DNA of 64,000 bases, taken from NCBI RefSeq assembly GCF_029168945.1, contig NC_083609.1:25826001-25890000 (forward strand), in the 5' to 3' direction. A program made the translations under genes and the position numbers. The notes under the pieces are model-generated. The model did no database searches and had not been told where the DNA came from. It saw nothing but the letters and a program-made list of their open reading frames with translations. Shown here piece after piece: positions 45,191 through 56,108 of the stretch (its first letter is position 1; the number at the start of each line of letters is the position of its first letter). This stretch comes from Cannabis sativa (lineage: Eukaryota > Streptophyta > Magnoliopsida > Rosales > Cannabaceae).

Positions 45191-47288
45191 GTCAAATGAA
45201 GTTCTGTTTTGGATTTTGTTCAAATGTGGTGCGTTCGTTGGACAACAATGCTGCACCCAACCATTGAAGCTGTGCCCCTACCACCAAGTGGAACCAAGGA
45301 GCCAGTTGTTAATTTATGTATATAGAATTCACATAGGTTTGAGGTATAGACAGCGCAGGGAGATTGATTCTCAAGAAAAATGAATTTAGTTTCAAAATTG
45401 ATCTTTTTTTTTTTTTAATTTATTTTTTGGGGTGGGATTTAAATTGAATTTGATTACTGAAATCATACAGATTGTGTTTGGGGAGAGAAAAATATGTATT
45501 TCTGTTGTCATTAATTCCCAATTATAAGCTTTCGTTGTGGAAGAAAACAGTACTTTAAGACATTTATAACGTTTCTTCTTTCCATTCCAAATAAGTTGGC
45601 TTTGTAATGAAAGTACTTTTCAATACATTAATGGAACTTGCTAAGCTGTACTTTACATGCTATTTTAGTAAGTGTAAAACAAAATTGAGTGTCTGAGATA
45701 TTTTAATAGAATCAACTGTAAAACAGAATGATTAATAAATATAGTTACTCAAATCTCACCCCCAAGTTTTGAAGAGGCCAACTCTACCATTTTCTCCATT
45801 TTCAGTGAATGCTGACTAGTCAAAGATAATGCCTTTGAAGTTGCATCACCAAATTCAGATTGTCAACACGCTAAAAGATCTGGAATAAATTAATAGTAAA
45901 TAAATCAAGTAGTTGGGGAGGCTCAACCAAATTTTGTCATGTGAATTGCTGCTTTATTGGTTACAATTCCCTTACATTGGCCAATCTGAATGCATACAAT
46001 CCAACTTCCATCTTTAGAGCAAGCCATAATAAGAGGCAAAAGCAAATTAACATTCTTCAAGTGAGCCAGCTAGCTCAACCAACTCTTTTTTAACACGGCA
46101 ATTGCTTCCCCAACATCTTAATGTTGCAAAGCAAATCTCATTACGATATCCTCCTCAGTCCAAAATGATCGAAACTAAAAGCAAACGCAAAAGAAGACCT
46201 ATGTTACTAGGTTCAAGATAAATACAAGATTTCTCTCAACAATAGCTCACTGACGTTATTATGCTTCCTCTGGCTAATGACACCTACTCGATCCCAAAGC
46301 CACTCAGTGTCTGTCCTTCCCCAAACTGACTTGGGCGGCAGCCACTAAGGTCACCAATTTTGACTAATGGACACACACACAGCACAAGGCCAAAATATGT
46401 GTCGGGCTTGTGACTCATCAATCTACTAGCAGTGCAAAAGCTTGCTACCGTCTGTTTCTAAAACAAAAAACCAATCATGGGGAGAAGCCACATAAGATTA
46501 TAGTAGCATGTACATAAACCTTCCCATAAAGTTATATGACGGCATAAAACATCCTAAAGTTCACAAAATAGCACATCAGACATCATCCCTTGAAAGCAGA
46601 GAAAGAATATCCAAACTAAAGCATTGTGATTAATGGCATAACCTGGTACTTTTCTATACTGTTGTATGCTATCAAAACCCTGGAATAAAAGGGACGGCAC
46701 AGACTAGGCTACCGGAAATGCTGAACCAAAACAAACACTGTCCAAGCATAGTCTGTATATTCTAGCACACAAAACTGAAACCCACCATCACCGTACAACC
46801 TCAAATCCTTCTGAATAGATAAGGTGTAATCTGTTCCTGAAACACAATAATTTATTAAGGAAAGCAGAAACAGAAAAAAGTTAAGTAGGTCTATCAACAA
46901 GTGGGTGCATACCAAGTGTAACATCTACAAAACAAATTATAGCAAGAAAACTCAGGAGGAGAAATATAAGAGTACAGTAAAAAAATTACCCATCTTTGAA
47001 GAATAAAATGTATATGAAGCTTTTATCACCTAAGTTTTCAGCAGAAGTTATCATGTGGCACTTCATTGTTCGTCCTTGTACAAGTTTCACCTCATCGAAT
47101 GAGAATAACATGTCCAATTCATAGCATTTTAATGTTGCCCAACCATAGTAGAACTAATCACACTTTGTAAAGACAACATTTCATAACAAAAATAGGGTCT
47201 AATCTGTATGTAGAAACATATAAACAGTTTATCACATTAAAACAGGTTCACTAATTGACATCGTGAGGAGTTAAGTCATAGGAATGAC
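45191..47288. other. Convergent intergenic region
   Basis: Holds the 3' ends of the DUF936 gene (plus) and the PPR gene (minus). No further gene is seen; short open frames are chance. AATACATTAATGG near 45625 is a possible plus-strand polyadenylation region. Where the PPR transcript ends is not visible. Confidence 0.5.
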
Positions 47289-49160
47289 TCACGGACTTGG
47301 AGAAAGAATTGCATTAGATATATTTTGTGTCACATGATCAGGCACCAGGCCCTTTTGAATCATATCATAAAGTAGCGCAAGAGCAACATCTATTTTTTCA
47401 GCCTTAATGTAGCTTTTAACCAATGTGTTGTAAGAAATCATATCGGGTAGAACACCCTTTGATGTCATTTCTTCAAGGATCTTCTTCGCTTGATCCACTT
47501 CACGTTTCATACAATGTCCTTTTATTAATATATTGTAAGTGAACTGATCAGGCTCTCCACCAAGTTCAATAATTCGATCAAATAATTTGTGTGCCTTGTC
47601 CATCCATCCTTTTTTAGAATAAGCATCTATAAGCACATTAAGTGTAATAATATGAGGATAAACGTTTTGGCTCACCATATATTCAAACAAATTCTTGGCC
47701 GTTTCCAATTGACCTACCAAACACAACCCATTAAGCAGAGAGGTGTAAGTGACAATGTTTGGCTTTATATCTCTTTGGGTCATTAGATCAAACATCTGAA
47801 TAGCCTCTTCCATCCTTCTCTCCTTACAAAGTGCATCTACAAGGATACCAAATGATATCACATCTGGTGAGATATTTTGATCCTTCATCTCATCAAATAA
47901 CTTTATGGCTTCCTTCCATTGGCCTGAATGGCAAAATCCATAGATTAATGAATTGTAGGTGATAATATTAGGCAACACTCCTCTATCAATCATTAATTCC
48001 AAGACATCAAGTGCTTCTTTGGTACTTCCTTTCCTGCACATAGTATCTAAAACGATATTATAAGTAAAAATATCAGGAGATAATCCACGATTGGTCATAT
48101 AATCTATGAGTTGATCTGCTTCGTCTAATCGATCAGACTTGCACAAAACAGAGATTAGAGGGTTGATTGTGACAACATTAGGTTCAAAGCCTTCTCTAGT
48201 CATCAAATCAAGTAACAAAAATGCTTCTTGAGTTCTTCCTTCCTTGCATAGAGAATCCATTAGAGCGCTATAAGTGTGTAAATCAAATGAAATCCCACGA
48301 TCACTCATGTCAATTAGAAGTGTCTTGGCTTCTCCCCATAGACCCGATTTTCGCAATCCGTGAATCAAACAATTGTAAGTGATGACATCCGGCAGCACAC
48401 CATGGTTGATCATGTCTCGAAACAAGCTCAAGGCCTCATCCACTCGTTCTTCTTTACAAAGGCCATCAAGGATTGGATTAAAACAGTCCACAGAAGGTTG
48501 AATGCTCTTATCATCATCACCATCATACATTCTCTTGAGTAACTCAAGTGCCTTCTTTGTCTTCCCAACCTTGCACAACCCATTAATGACAGTCCCATAA
48601 GTGATTTCATCACGTGGGTGTTTCTTCTCTACAATTTCCTGGAACAACTCCATTGCTGCAACCATGGAGCCTTGAGCGCAGAGGCCGTGCAGGAGAGTGT
48701 TCAGAGTAAGAGCATCAAGTCCAAGGCCATGCTTATAGAAAGTTGCCAAAACAGAGAAACCCAAGTCAGCTTTTTTCAAGCGACACAAACATTTGATCAC
48801 AATCCTCAAGGTACCCGCCTCAGGTCGAAAACCAGCACAACCCATTATCTGTTTGTACATAGATACAACAGTGGAAAAGTGGTTCATCTTGGAGAGAGCC
48901 CCAATTAAATGATTGAATGCCCAAATGGAAGATAAAGGACGCATCTTCGTAAGAGAATCAAAAAAACCCAAAGCCTCTTTCACTTTAAGGTTCCCAGATT
49001 TACATCTGGCTTGAATCAAATTATCCAATCTTCGTTGTTGATCATTGTTAGTGACAGAATAATTATTTTTAGAATGAAATTGGTTTCCGAAAAGGGTGAA
49101 GAAGAGATGAGGATTACCAGTAGGTCTTGTGGTCATCATCATCAGTGGCTGGGCTTTCAT
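47289..49160 (-). CDS. P-class pentatricopeptide repeat (PPR) protein, 623 residues, intronless
   Basis: Sequence-specific RNA-binding protein, expected in mitochondria or plastids, where such proteins stabilise, process or help translate transcripts. The N-terminus (about 35 residues, MKAQPLMMMTTRPTGNPH and onward) lacks acidic residues and suits an organelle targeting peptide. From about residue 80 to the end there are about 15 tandem 35-residue PPR motifs, for example ITYNSLIYGFCHSGQWKEAI and FTYNILIKGHCMKREVDQAK. A partial repeat lies before them. No E/DYW extension follows, so it is P-class, with the rather uniform repeats (TYN, GLCK) seen in restorer-of-fertility-like proteins. Length and lack of introns are typical. 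The frame is complete, with no sign of decay. Confidence 0.92.
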   Translation of the reverse strand: MKAQPLMMMTTRPTGNPHLFFTLFGNQFHSKNNYSVTNNDQQRRLDNLIQARCKSGNLKVKEALGFFDSLTKMRPLSSIWAFNHLIGALSKMNHFSTVVSMYKQIMGCAGFRPEAGTLRIVIKCLCRLKKADLGFSVLATFYKHGLGLDALTLNTLLHGLCAQGSMVAAMELFQEIVEKKHPRDEITYGTVINGLCKVGKTKKALELLKRMYDGDDDKSIQPSVDCFNPILDGLCKEERVDEALSLFRDMINHGVLPDVITYNCLIHGLRKSGLWGEAKTLLIDMSDRGISFDLHTYSALMDSLCKEGRTQEAFLLLDLMTREGFEPNVVTINPLISVLCKSDRLDEADQLIDYMTNRGLSPDIFTYNIVLDTMCRKGSTKEALDVLELMIDRGVLPNIITYNSLIYGFCHSGQWKEAIKLFDEMKDQNISPDVISFGILVDALCKERRMEEAIQMFDLMTQRDIKPNIVTYTSLLNGLCLVGQLETAKNLFEYMVSQNVYPHIITLNVLIDAYSKKGWMDKAHKLFDRIIELGGEPDQFTYNILIKGHCMKREVDQAKKILEEMTSKGVLPDMISYNTLVKSYIKAEKIDVALALLYDMIQKGLVPDHVTQNISNAILSPSP

Positions 49161-50557
49161 GGTTGTGACACTTTTCTCGCCCCCTCCTTATACGAGCATT
49201 CTGTCATATAGTTACATGGAGCATTGACCAAAATGAACATGAACCTGCTAAGCAAAAAAAGAACATGAACAACAATTTGCATAGTCTTTATTTTTAGGTA
49301 CTTTTTTATTTACGAGGTGATTGTTACGTGCCAAGCACGTAGTGTTAGTTTTATTTAATATTTTAGTTTTTTATTTGAATTAATAATTAAAATAGTATAA
49401 TTATTTGAACGATTTATTTTATAAAAATAAAATATGTGTCAGTATATTTAGTAAGTAAAATATAATTGTGTTATAATAATGTATGTTATTAATAGTAAAA
49501 TGTACATTAATCTTCTAATTGAAAAAAGTTCTATTATCTCATTTCATATCTAATAATAGCTACACAACTATATATTTATAGACTTTCACATTCTTTGCAA
49601 ATTACTAATAAGCACCAATAATATTTTCATATTCTAATATTTTTTAACATTCTCCTCTTGGTGGTAAAATTAAAAATAAAACTAAAAATAAGCACAAACA
49701 TATAAGGTAAATACTAATTACAGCCCATTTTATCTTTTTTTATTATTATTATTTTAAGCCCAAGCCCAAAAATCTCTAAGCCAACACAATCAATCTTCTT
49801 TTATATTATCTTTTCTAAATATTTTATCTATATTTTTCTTTTTTTAAAAAATAAATAAAAAAATTATTAATATTCTCCCAAGATAGGTTTGTTAGAGAGA
49901 TATGTGGCTAAGATGATTTTTTTAATTTAAAAAGAGATTATTAATATTTAAAAGATTATTTATTTAAAAGATTGTTTAATTTTTTGGGTTTAATTATTGG
50001 GTTTATTTTTTAACGGGAGATCAAACCTAATCGTTAAATTTAACAGAATATTCTTTTATTTTTAAGTATATTCTGTTAAACCAAGAATGTTAAACCAAGA
50101 AATGTCGTTAGATAGGCACTTTTAATATATAAAGATACTGTTATAATTAATTTTTTATTTATTTATAAAAATAGAAATAACATAATTTTAAATCAAAAAA
50201 CAACATAATTTCAAAATAAAAATAATTTTTATAAAATAAAAACAGCATAATCTCGAAATAGAAATAACATAACCTCAAAATTGAAATAGCTTTTATAAAA
50301 ATAAAAAAAAAAATCTAGAAAAAAACTTAAAAATAAAAGTACAGTATACATAACAGTTCTCCTTATTTTTGTTTTATTTTAGAATAATTAATAATTTACC
50401 TTGAACTTTCGACAACACTAATTCTATTCCTAAAATATATGACTTGTTAAAAATTTCCCGTAAATTTATTTATAGAAATTTAATCCTTCTGTTAAGTACT
50501 ATCCTATTATTTTGTTTAAATATTGATGTATCTTTTTAAATTAATAAATTACCCTCT
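49161..50557. other. AT-rich spacer upstream of the PPR gene
   Basis: Contains the presumed promoter of the PPR gene just above 49160. ACGTGCCAAGCACGT at about 49327-49341 is a perfect small hairpin (6-bp stem, 3-nt loop). The rest is simple A/T sequence with a short repeat (AACATAATTTCAAAAT and similar) near 50170-50290. No gene is seen. Confidence 0.5.
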
Positions 50558-51430
50558 TGTTGACTCAATAATCTTGACTAGATTTCTAAGCAACACACAC
50601 TCGCTAAATTGGCAAGAATGAAATAGTGTTAAGTAGGGTTGTACATCGGTCGGTTTGGGCGGTTTATCCTATATATTTTCTAACCCAATATAAAGTTCGG
50701 GTTGCTAAAATTTAAATGCAACCTGCCCAATTTAAAAAAAAAAAATCTATAAACCGACCAACGGTTTGGGCGGTTCGGTCGGGTTAACCCGCCCAAACCG
50801 GCCAAACTTTTTTTTTTTTTTTTAGTTTTAAAGTCAAAATCAACAAAAATTAAAAAAATAAATTAAAAAATATCACATTCCACCAAAGTACAATACCATA
50901 TATATGACTTTAAAACTAATAATTAAGTATATAACTTTATATTATTATATATTTAATCATTTATATTATATATAATAAAAACTAAAAAGTTAAAAAAAAA
51001 AATAAATAAAGGTGCAAAATCGGGTTGGTGGGTTTAATTGGGCGGGTTGGACCTATTTTCAACCCGCCCAATTAACAGATTGGGCAGTTTGTAATTTTTT
51101 CGGGTTATTTCGGTTTGTAATTTTTATTGATTTTTTCGGTTCGGTTTGGGCGGGTTATTCGGTTTAGGCGGTTTACAAATTTTTTTGTACAGCCCTAGTG
51201 TTAAGTAATTATAAAAGGGACACAATTAATTTATAGTACTTCACTCCCTGTATCACAACAGTAATAGAGTTACGTCTACTTCGAGTCTTTATTTCTCACG
51301 AGATAGTATTACAGAAAAGGTTAAGTGTCAGAAGCTAAAATTTCTAGAGAGAAAAATTAGAGAGAGAAGTGTGGGCCTTGTAAGTAGTTTTTGAATGTTA
51401 ACTTGCTAGTGCCTAGATTTTTTTTTCTTT
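50558..51430 (-). mobile_element. LTR fragment, TGTTGACC family, minus orientation, split by a hAT element
   Basis: TGTTGACTCAA at 50558 is the reverse of the LTR end at 37107. The LTR then continues through AGAATGAAATAG, is interrupted at 50634-51197, and resumes with CACTCCCTGTATCAC and GTCTACTTCGAGT, matching the reverse of about 36830-37000. The remaining U3 part is lost. Confidence 0.65.
50634..51197. mobile_element. Non-autonomous hAT element with 8-bp target duplication
   Basis: 564 bp with terminal inverted repeats TAGGGTTGTACA and TGTACAGCCCTA (one mismatch). The exact 8-bp direct repeat GTGTTAAG lies on both sides (50626-50633 and 51198-51205), the size expected for hAT transposition. 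The interior carries many copies of CGGTTTGGGCGG and its complement (for example GGGTTAACCCGCCCAAACCG near 50780), typical of sub-terminal hAT repeats. There is no transposase. Confidence 0.88.
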
Positions 51431-51599
51431 TCTAATTTACTTGAGGGGAAATTACAACTAAATGTGCAGAATCAAAACAATGAAACTTTAAACAATCAAA
51501 CAATTAGCAATGACAAGATTAACAAATCACACTCAATAATCAGAGAAAAATAGAGACGAATAGAGTATGGAAAACCATAAACAATAAATACATAAAAAA

Positions 51600-51957
51600 A
51601 TAAAAATAAAAAATCAACACCAAGATCTATACTGGTTTAAGTCTAATAGATCGATGTGATATATGGCTCTACTCCAGTTTTGGAACACCACCAAAACTTC
51701 TATATGGATTGAGCAAGAACAAGTACAATACAGTCAAGAAAGATTCACTATTGAGTTCTCTCAAAGTGTTTCAACTCTCACACTCATCTTCTTCATCTAT
51801 AGAAGATTCTTATTACAAAACTCAAACCCAATCTCTCTCTTTTCTCTGTGCCTCTCTCTCTCTTTCTCTACCTTTCAATCTTTTCTCTCTCTAACTCTCA
51901 ATCTCAATCTGAACCTTCTGAAGTTTGTCCTCTCAAATACTTTAGTGTGGATGGTAT
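51600..51957 (-). mobile_element. Copia LTR fragment
   Basis: Sequence with a minus-strand CCTATAAATACC at 51953-51964 and a CT-rich leader (51830-51900). It is shared with 55038-55120 (GAAGTTTGTCCTCTCAAA, TATTTATAGGCTTAGGATCA). It directly adjoins the integrase remnant. Confidence 0.5.
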
Positions 51958-53103
51958 TTATAGGCTTAGGATCATGAATTTCAACTTATGTTGTTTCCCT
52001 AAAACACAAGCCTCACAAAATGGTAAGGCACAAGAATTTAAATTTTCAATTATACCTTGTTTGTGCAGTTCTTTGAGGCATTGTTCAGTGATATGTCCAA
52101 GTCTATGATGCCACAACTTCATATATGATTCTAGCCCTTTCACCATACTTGCCTCTCCGGCTGGGACAATTTCTCCTTAGAGAATGTATAAACCATTGAT
52201 ATTTTCTCCTTTCATTACTACTGAAGAACCTTTGGTGATCCTCAAGCTTCCATGCATGGACTTGTATCCGTATCCTTCATCTTCAAGTGCACCCAGGGAT
52301 ATGAGGTTTCATCTAAGCTTTGGGGTGTGCCTTATGTTCATCAACACCTTAATTCGGCCATCATACTGTTTGATGGCAACCTTCTCGATTCTAATGACCC
52401 TAAAAGAATGATCATTTCCCATTAGAACTTTACCTCCATCAGCTGATTTATAATCAAAAAATGATTCTCGACTTGGACACATGTGATAAGTGCATCCGGA
52501 ATCGAGAATCCACTCCTTGTTCATTGAAGATTCTGAGATGGAGAACAATTCTCCATCTGTTGACCAGTCATCACTATCCTTCACAATTGCAGCAGAGTCC
52601 TTCCTAGAGTGATGGTTTCAAATGTCCTTCCTCTCTCCATTATGAGATTTGTTGAAGCCTTATTTCTCCTTGTACTTCTTGCAGAACCTTTGAAGGTGTC
52701 TAGACCTACCATAGAAGTAACATTTCCTTGTTTCCTTCTCTCTAGACTTCGATCTTGATTGAGAGTGATGGTGTTTACTCTTTGAACTTGCTTTTTTGGG
52801 CGATCTTCCTCTTGCCAAGTACACTTCTTCTTTGTTGGATTCTTTCTCCAATTGTAATTTGAAATCTTTTGACTTAAGTGAGGCAAGAACATCTTCCAAT
52901 GCAATCACATCTCTGTCATACTTGATGGCTGCCTTGACTTCTTGATATGCAATTGGAAGCAATCTCAACAAGATAATGGCTTGGCTTTCTTCATCAACCT
53001 TGTGGTTTATATTAGCCAAACGTACAATAATCTTATTAAATCTATCAATATTATTGTTATCCTTATTCCTGAATTTTATGAGGAAGTCACAGAAGGGTGC
53101 CAC
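51958..53103 (-). pseudogene. Copia gag-protease-integrase remnant
   Basis: Minus-strand pieces in correct order. Gag (53103-52660) with a diverged CCHC knuckle (CYFYGRSRHLQRFC) after an R/S/K-rich stretch; protease (52584-52309) with the active site ILDSGCTYHMCP; integrase zinc finger (52146-51958) with LWHHRLGHITEQCL and FCEACVLGKQHKLKF. Frame breaks separate the pieces. The gag N-terminus, integrase core, RT and RNase H are missing; LTR-like sequence follows directly after the zinc finger, so an internal deletion removed the rest. Confidence 0.85.
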
Positions 53104-53599
53104 ATCAGATTAAATACCGATATCATAGACCTTCCCCTAAATAAGGTTATGGAAGGTGTTGCAGTACCCGAAAGAATGCTTCTCCAGCGAAGGTCGAGAT
53201 GATTCTAGAGATTATCACCTTATGCTTCTGCTATCGGGAGTGAATGAGAGTCACATACGCTCCAAGATGATTACAAATTGGCTGATCCAGGAAGACCTTA
53301 GCCGAACCTCCCTGAAACTCCTTAAGCCCTAATCTAGAGCTAAGCCCGATGGTTGTATATCTTCTAACATCAAATCAGATCTTATCCCATGCGTCAGACT
53401 GTGGTTGTGCGCATATGTGCCTCTATAGTTCTTTTTGTCCAACGGCTTGTCTAGGCAATTAGTTTTAAGGGAAAAACCTTTGAGCGACACGTGTCAAGAC
53501 TTTTATGAGATATCTTGCATTGATCAAGTACCACACGATGAGAAAGCTACCTACCAAACTAGGGGTCAAAAGGTCCTATTGTGTTTTTGGCCATTCTTG
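53104..53599. other. Unassigned spacer between Copia pieces
   Basis: Less AT-rich than its surroundings. No recognisable coding sequence; the short open frames at 53435 and 53505 overlap in different frames and are not supported. It may be a fragment of another LTR. Confidence 0.35.
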
Positions 53600-54692
53600 T
53601 GTTGGGCTTTGTGCCCTAAATAAAACTCTATTTCAATGTAATCTTTTCTATTCAATTATCAATAAAGAAACAGATTTAATTGCATTACTTGTTTAATGTA
53701 TATTTGGTTCTTGTGATCATTTATTTACTTATTTGATTAATAAATTCATCCAAATCCTTATCACACTGATATTCTTGTTTATTGTGTTGTCAACACAGTA
53801 GAAAGTAATCAAGATTGTGTGATTAATGTATTCTTAAATTTATCAGTACACATGGTTTAACTGATATGATAATCTACAACGTAGTTTACTTGCACATTGG
53901 ATAAGTGTTATGTCCTTTCCATGGCATTGGTTAAAGTAAGCTTGGGTTCGATGTATGGAGTATGCATCGGAAGGGACTGATATTGAACTTGAACTAGATA
54001 TGATAATCTTACCGTAATATCTATTCAATTCAATATCACCTAGTTGATCCTAGATCAAATGATCTTAATCATGATATGATTAGGTTCGATCTCAATAGTG
54101 TTATTTGTGTTCTTTGATTTGTTAGTTAAGCCTACCTTTTGGTCTGGGTGAGACGTACATTTTGGGAACATGATAGTACAATTGAGTGGGAGGGCTAATC
54201 ATAGATATGGAATCTATAGCTTCTATCCGGACATAGAAGTGAAACGATGATTTCCTTCGAGCTTGGCTAAATAGAGATAAATGATAGAGCACTCATTTTG
54301 GTGATTATATTAGTTCACTAAAATATCATTTATAGGTTGCTAAGTGTTTTAAGGATAAAATACATTGAAAGGGTGTAACGGTAATTTTGTCCCTATGCAA
54401 TGTAAATTATCTATAGAGGATCATTGATTATTGGGATTATAACAATGGATAATTAATAGCGTATCTATATCGTGGGACATATAGAGCGTTCTATGTAACT
54501 GAGAGTGCAATTCCAAGTTCTATAGTAGTTAAATGAGGAATTAATAAGTTAGAGAATTTACTTGGTAAATTCTAGATCTGCTTATTGGGAGCTCGGTTAT
54601 ACAGGCACATGGTCCCCATACTAGTTGAGACAAACTGCTTGTAAGACTCAGTTAATTGATTTTAGTTAATCAATTTTAATTCTAAAATTAGA
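53600..54692 (+). mobile_element. LTR fragment, TGTTGGG Copia-type family
   Basis: Begins TGTTGGGCTTTGTGCCC and follows the family LTR through TTTTAAGGATAAAATACATTG to TCTAAAATTAGACTAGG, where homology stops. It is diverged from the copies in the nest, and its 3' part is absent. Confidence 0.65.
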
Positions 54693-54949
54693 CTAGGACA
54701 ATTTTGGCCCCAATCGAGTCCCCAAGGTCGCAAAACTCAAAAATATTTTTATTCCACTAAAAACTTGTATTATATTCACACATGCTATATGAATGTTCGT
54801 AATTAATAAATTATGCTTATTTATCCACTTATAACAAAAATTAAAATTTATGCTAAAGTAGATTCGTAAGACCATAATCTCACTTATTACCTGATTAGCC
54901 CATAATATATATAAACTCTAATTACTTACCATTAGACTTATCGGGATAT

Positions 54950-54951
<2 letters not shown>
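54693..54951. other. AT-rich spacer
   Basis: No feature is seen other than an A/T-rich stretch leading into the microsatellite. Confidence 0.4.

Positions 54952-55037
<86 letters not shown>
54952..55037. repeat. (CT)n microsatellite, about 43 units
   Basis: Uninterrupted CT repeat of 86 bp. It lies where the related fragment at 51830-51900 has a shorter, imperfect CT-rich leader, so it probably expanded from that LTR leader. Confidence 0.95.
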
Positions 55038-55038
<1 letters not shown>

Positions 55039-56108
55039 ACTCTTAATCTCAAATTGAACCGTTAGAAGTTTGTCCTCTCAAATGCTTAAGTGTAGTGGAT
55101 GATATTTATAGGCTTAGGATCAAGATCCTAAAGTTAGTGGCTGCAAGAATAAAGGTTGTTAAGTTAGTTAACAAATAACTAACTTAACCAACTCTTCTTT
55201 AGCGAAGTCTCCACGTCAGTGTAAGTCTTAGTGTTTCCAAGAACATATATGAGCTTTCAAGATCACGGGCTGAAGGCACTCGGTGAGGGAACTTCAGGAT
55301 AGGATAAAGATAGTTGGAGTTGATCATCCAGAACTACCTTCCAGGAAGAATAACTAGTTGTCCGAAACTCCTTTCCGGAGGAGGACTAACACTATCCTGA
55401 AGACCCTTCCAGAAAGGACACAAAAGCCTTTCAGGTCTGGCTTCCGCGAGTGAACAACTTTCAAGGAATGACAAATGAGACATTTTTATTTGGAGAAACT
55501 AACTACATTACTTCTCATCTCATCTGAGTTTTTCACTTTCAAATAAATCAAACAAATTTTATTAATATTGTTTAAAAATAAACTAATTGTTTGTTTGAAG
55601 AAATAATAATTTGTTTGATTTATCAAAAATAAACTCCATATCTAAAAACCCGTAAACTCTCATCAAAAAAATTTTAATATCAAAATAATTTCACCAACAA
55701 AACAAATAGGTCCAATAAAGCCATAAGAGATGTGATGTTGGGAAGGTTGGTAGGGATCGAAGTTTCGTCATAGGCATCAACAACGCAACAAAGAGTGTGA
55801 AGTGCCTAATGTCGATTTTTTCACAATATTCCCTGGGACAGTTTACATTAAAATCATCAACAATGGTAGAAAATTAACGAATAGCTAGTAAGACAAATTG
55901 ATCTACGAAGACTTTCTTCGAATCTATCATTTTTAAGTTCTTGAGTAGATTTCATCTGGGCATTTGAGGGTTTTTTTTTTTTTTTGCTCTTAATTTTTAG
56001 CGAAAGTGGTGGTAAAGTTGTTGAAGTGGCATCCATGAACGCTGCTAGTGGCAAGAAAATAAGAGGTGAGGGTGTGGTCAGGGTCGAGCTTGAGCTAAGA
56101 CACGCTAG
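55038..56108. mobile_element. Copia LTR fragment and unassigned sequence
   Basis: 55038-55120 repeats the LTR segment seen at 51886-51975, also in minus orientation judging by its CCTATAAATATC. From there to about 55500 the sequence is GC-richer with short repeated words (CTTTCC, AGGA). The stretch 55500-56108 has no recognised content; the minus-strand frame 56054-55857 is lysine-rich and not supported as a gene. Confidence 0.4.

Noticed and set aside
48360..48908. Open frames antisense to the PPR gene
   Set aside because: Shadows of the PPR coding frame.
49327..49341. Helitron end suggested by the ACGTGCCAAGCACGT hairpin
   Set aside because: No CTRR terminus at the proper distance on either strand and no TC start that could be paired with it.
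54952..55037. Regulatory GAGA-type element
   Set aside because: A pure 86-bp (CT)n microsatellite inside LTR-derived DNA is better explained by slippage.
55857..56054. 65-residue minus-strand frame (lysine-rich)
   Set aside because: Arises from a T-run; no motif and no supporting context.
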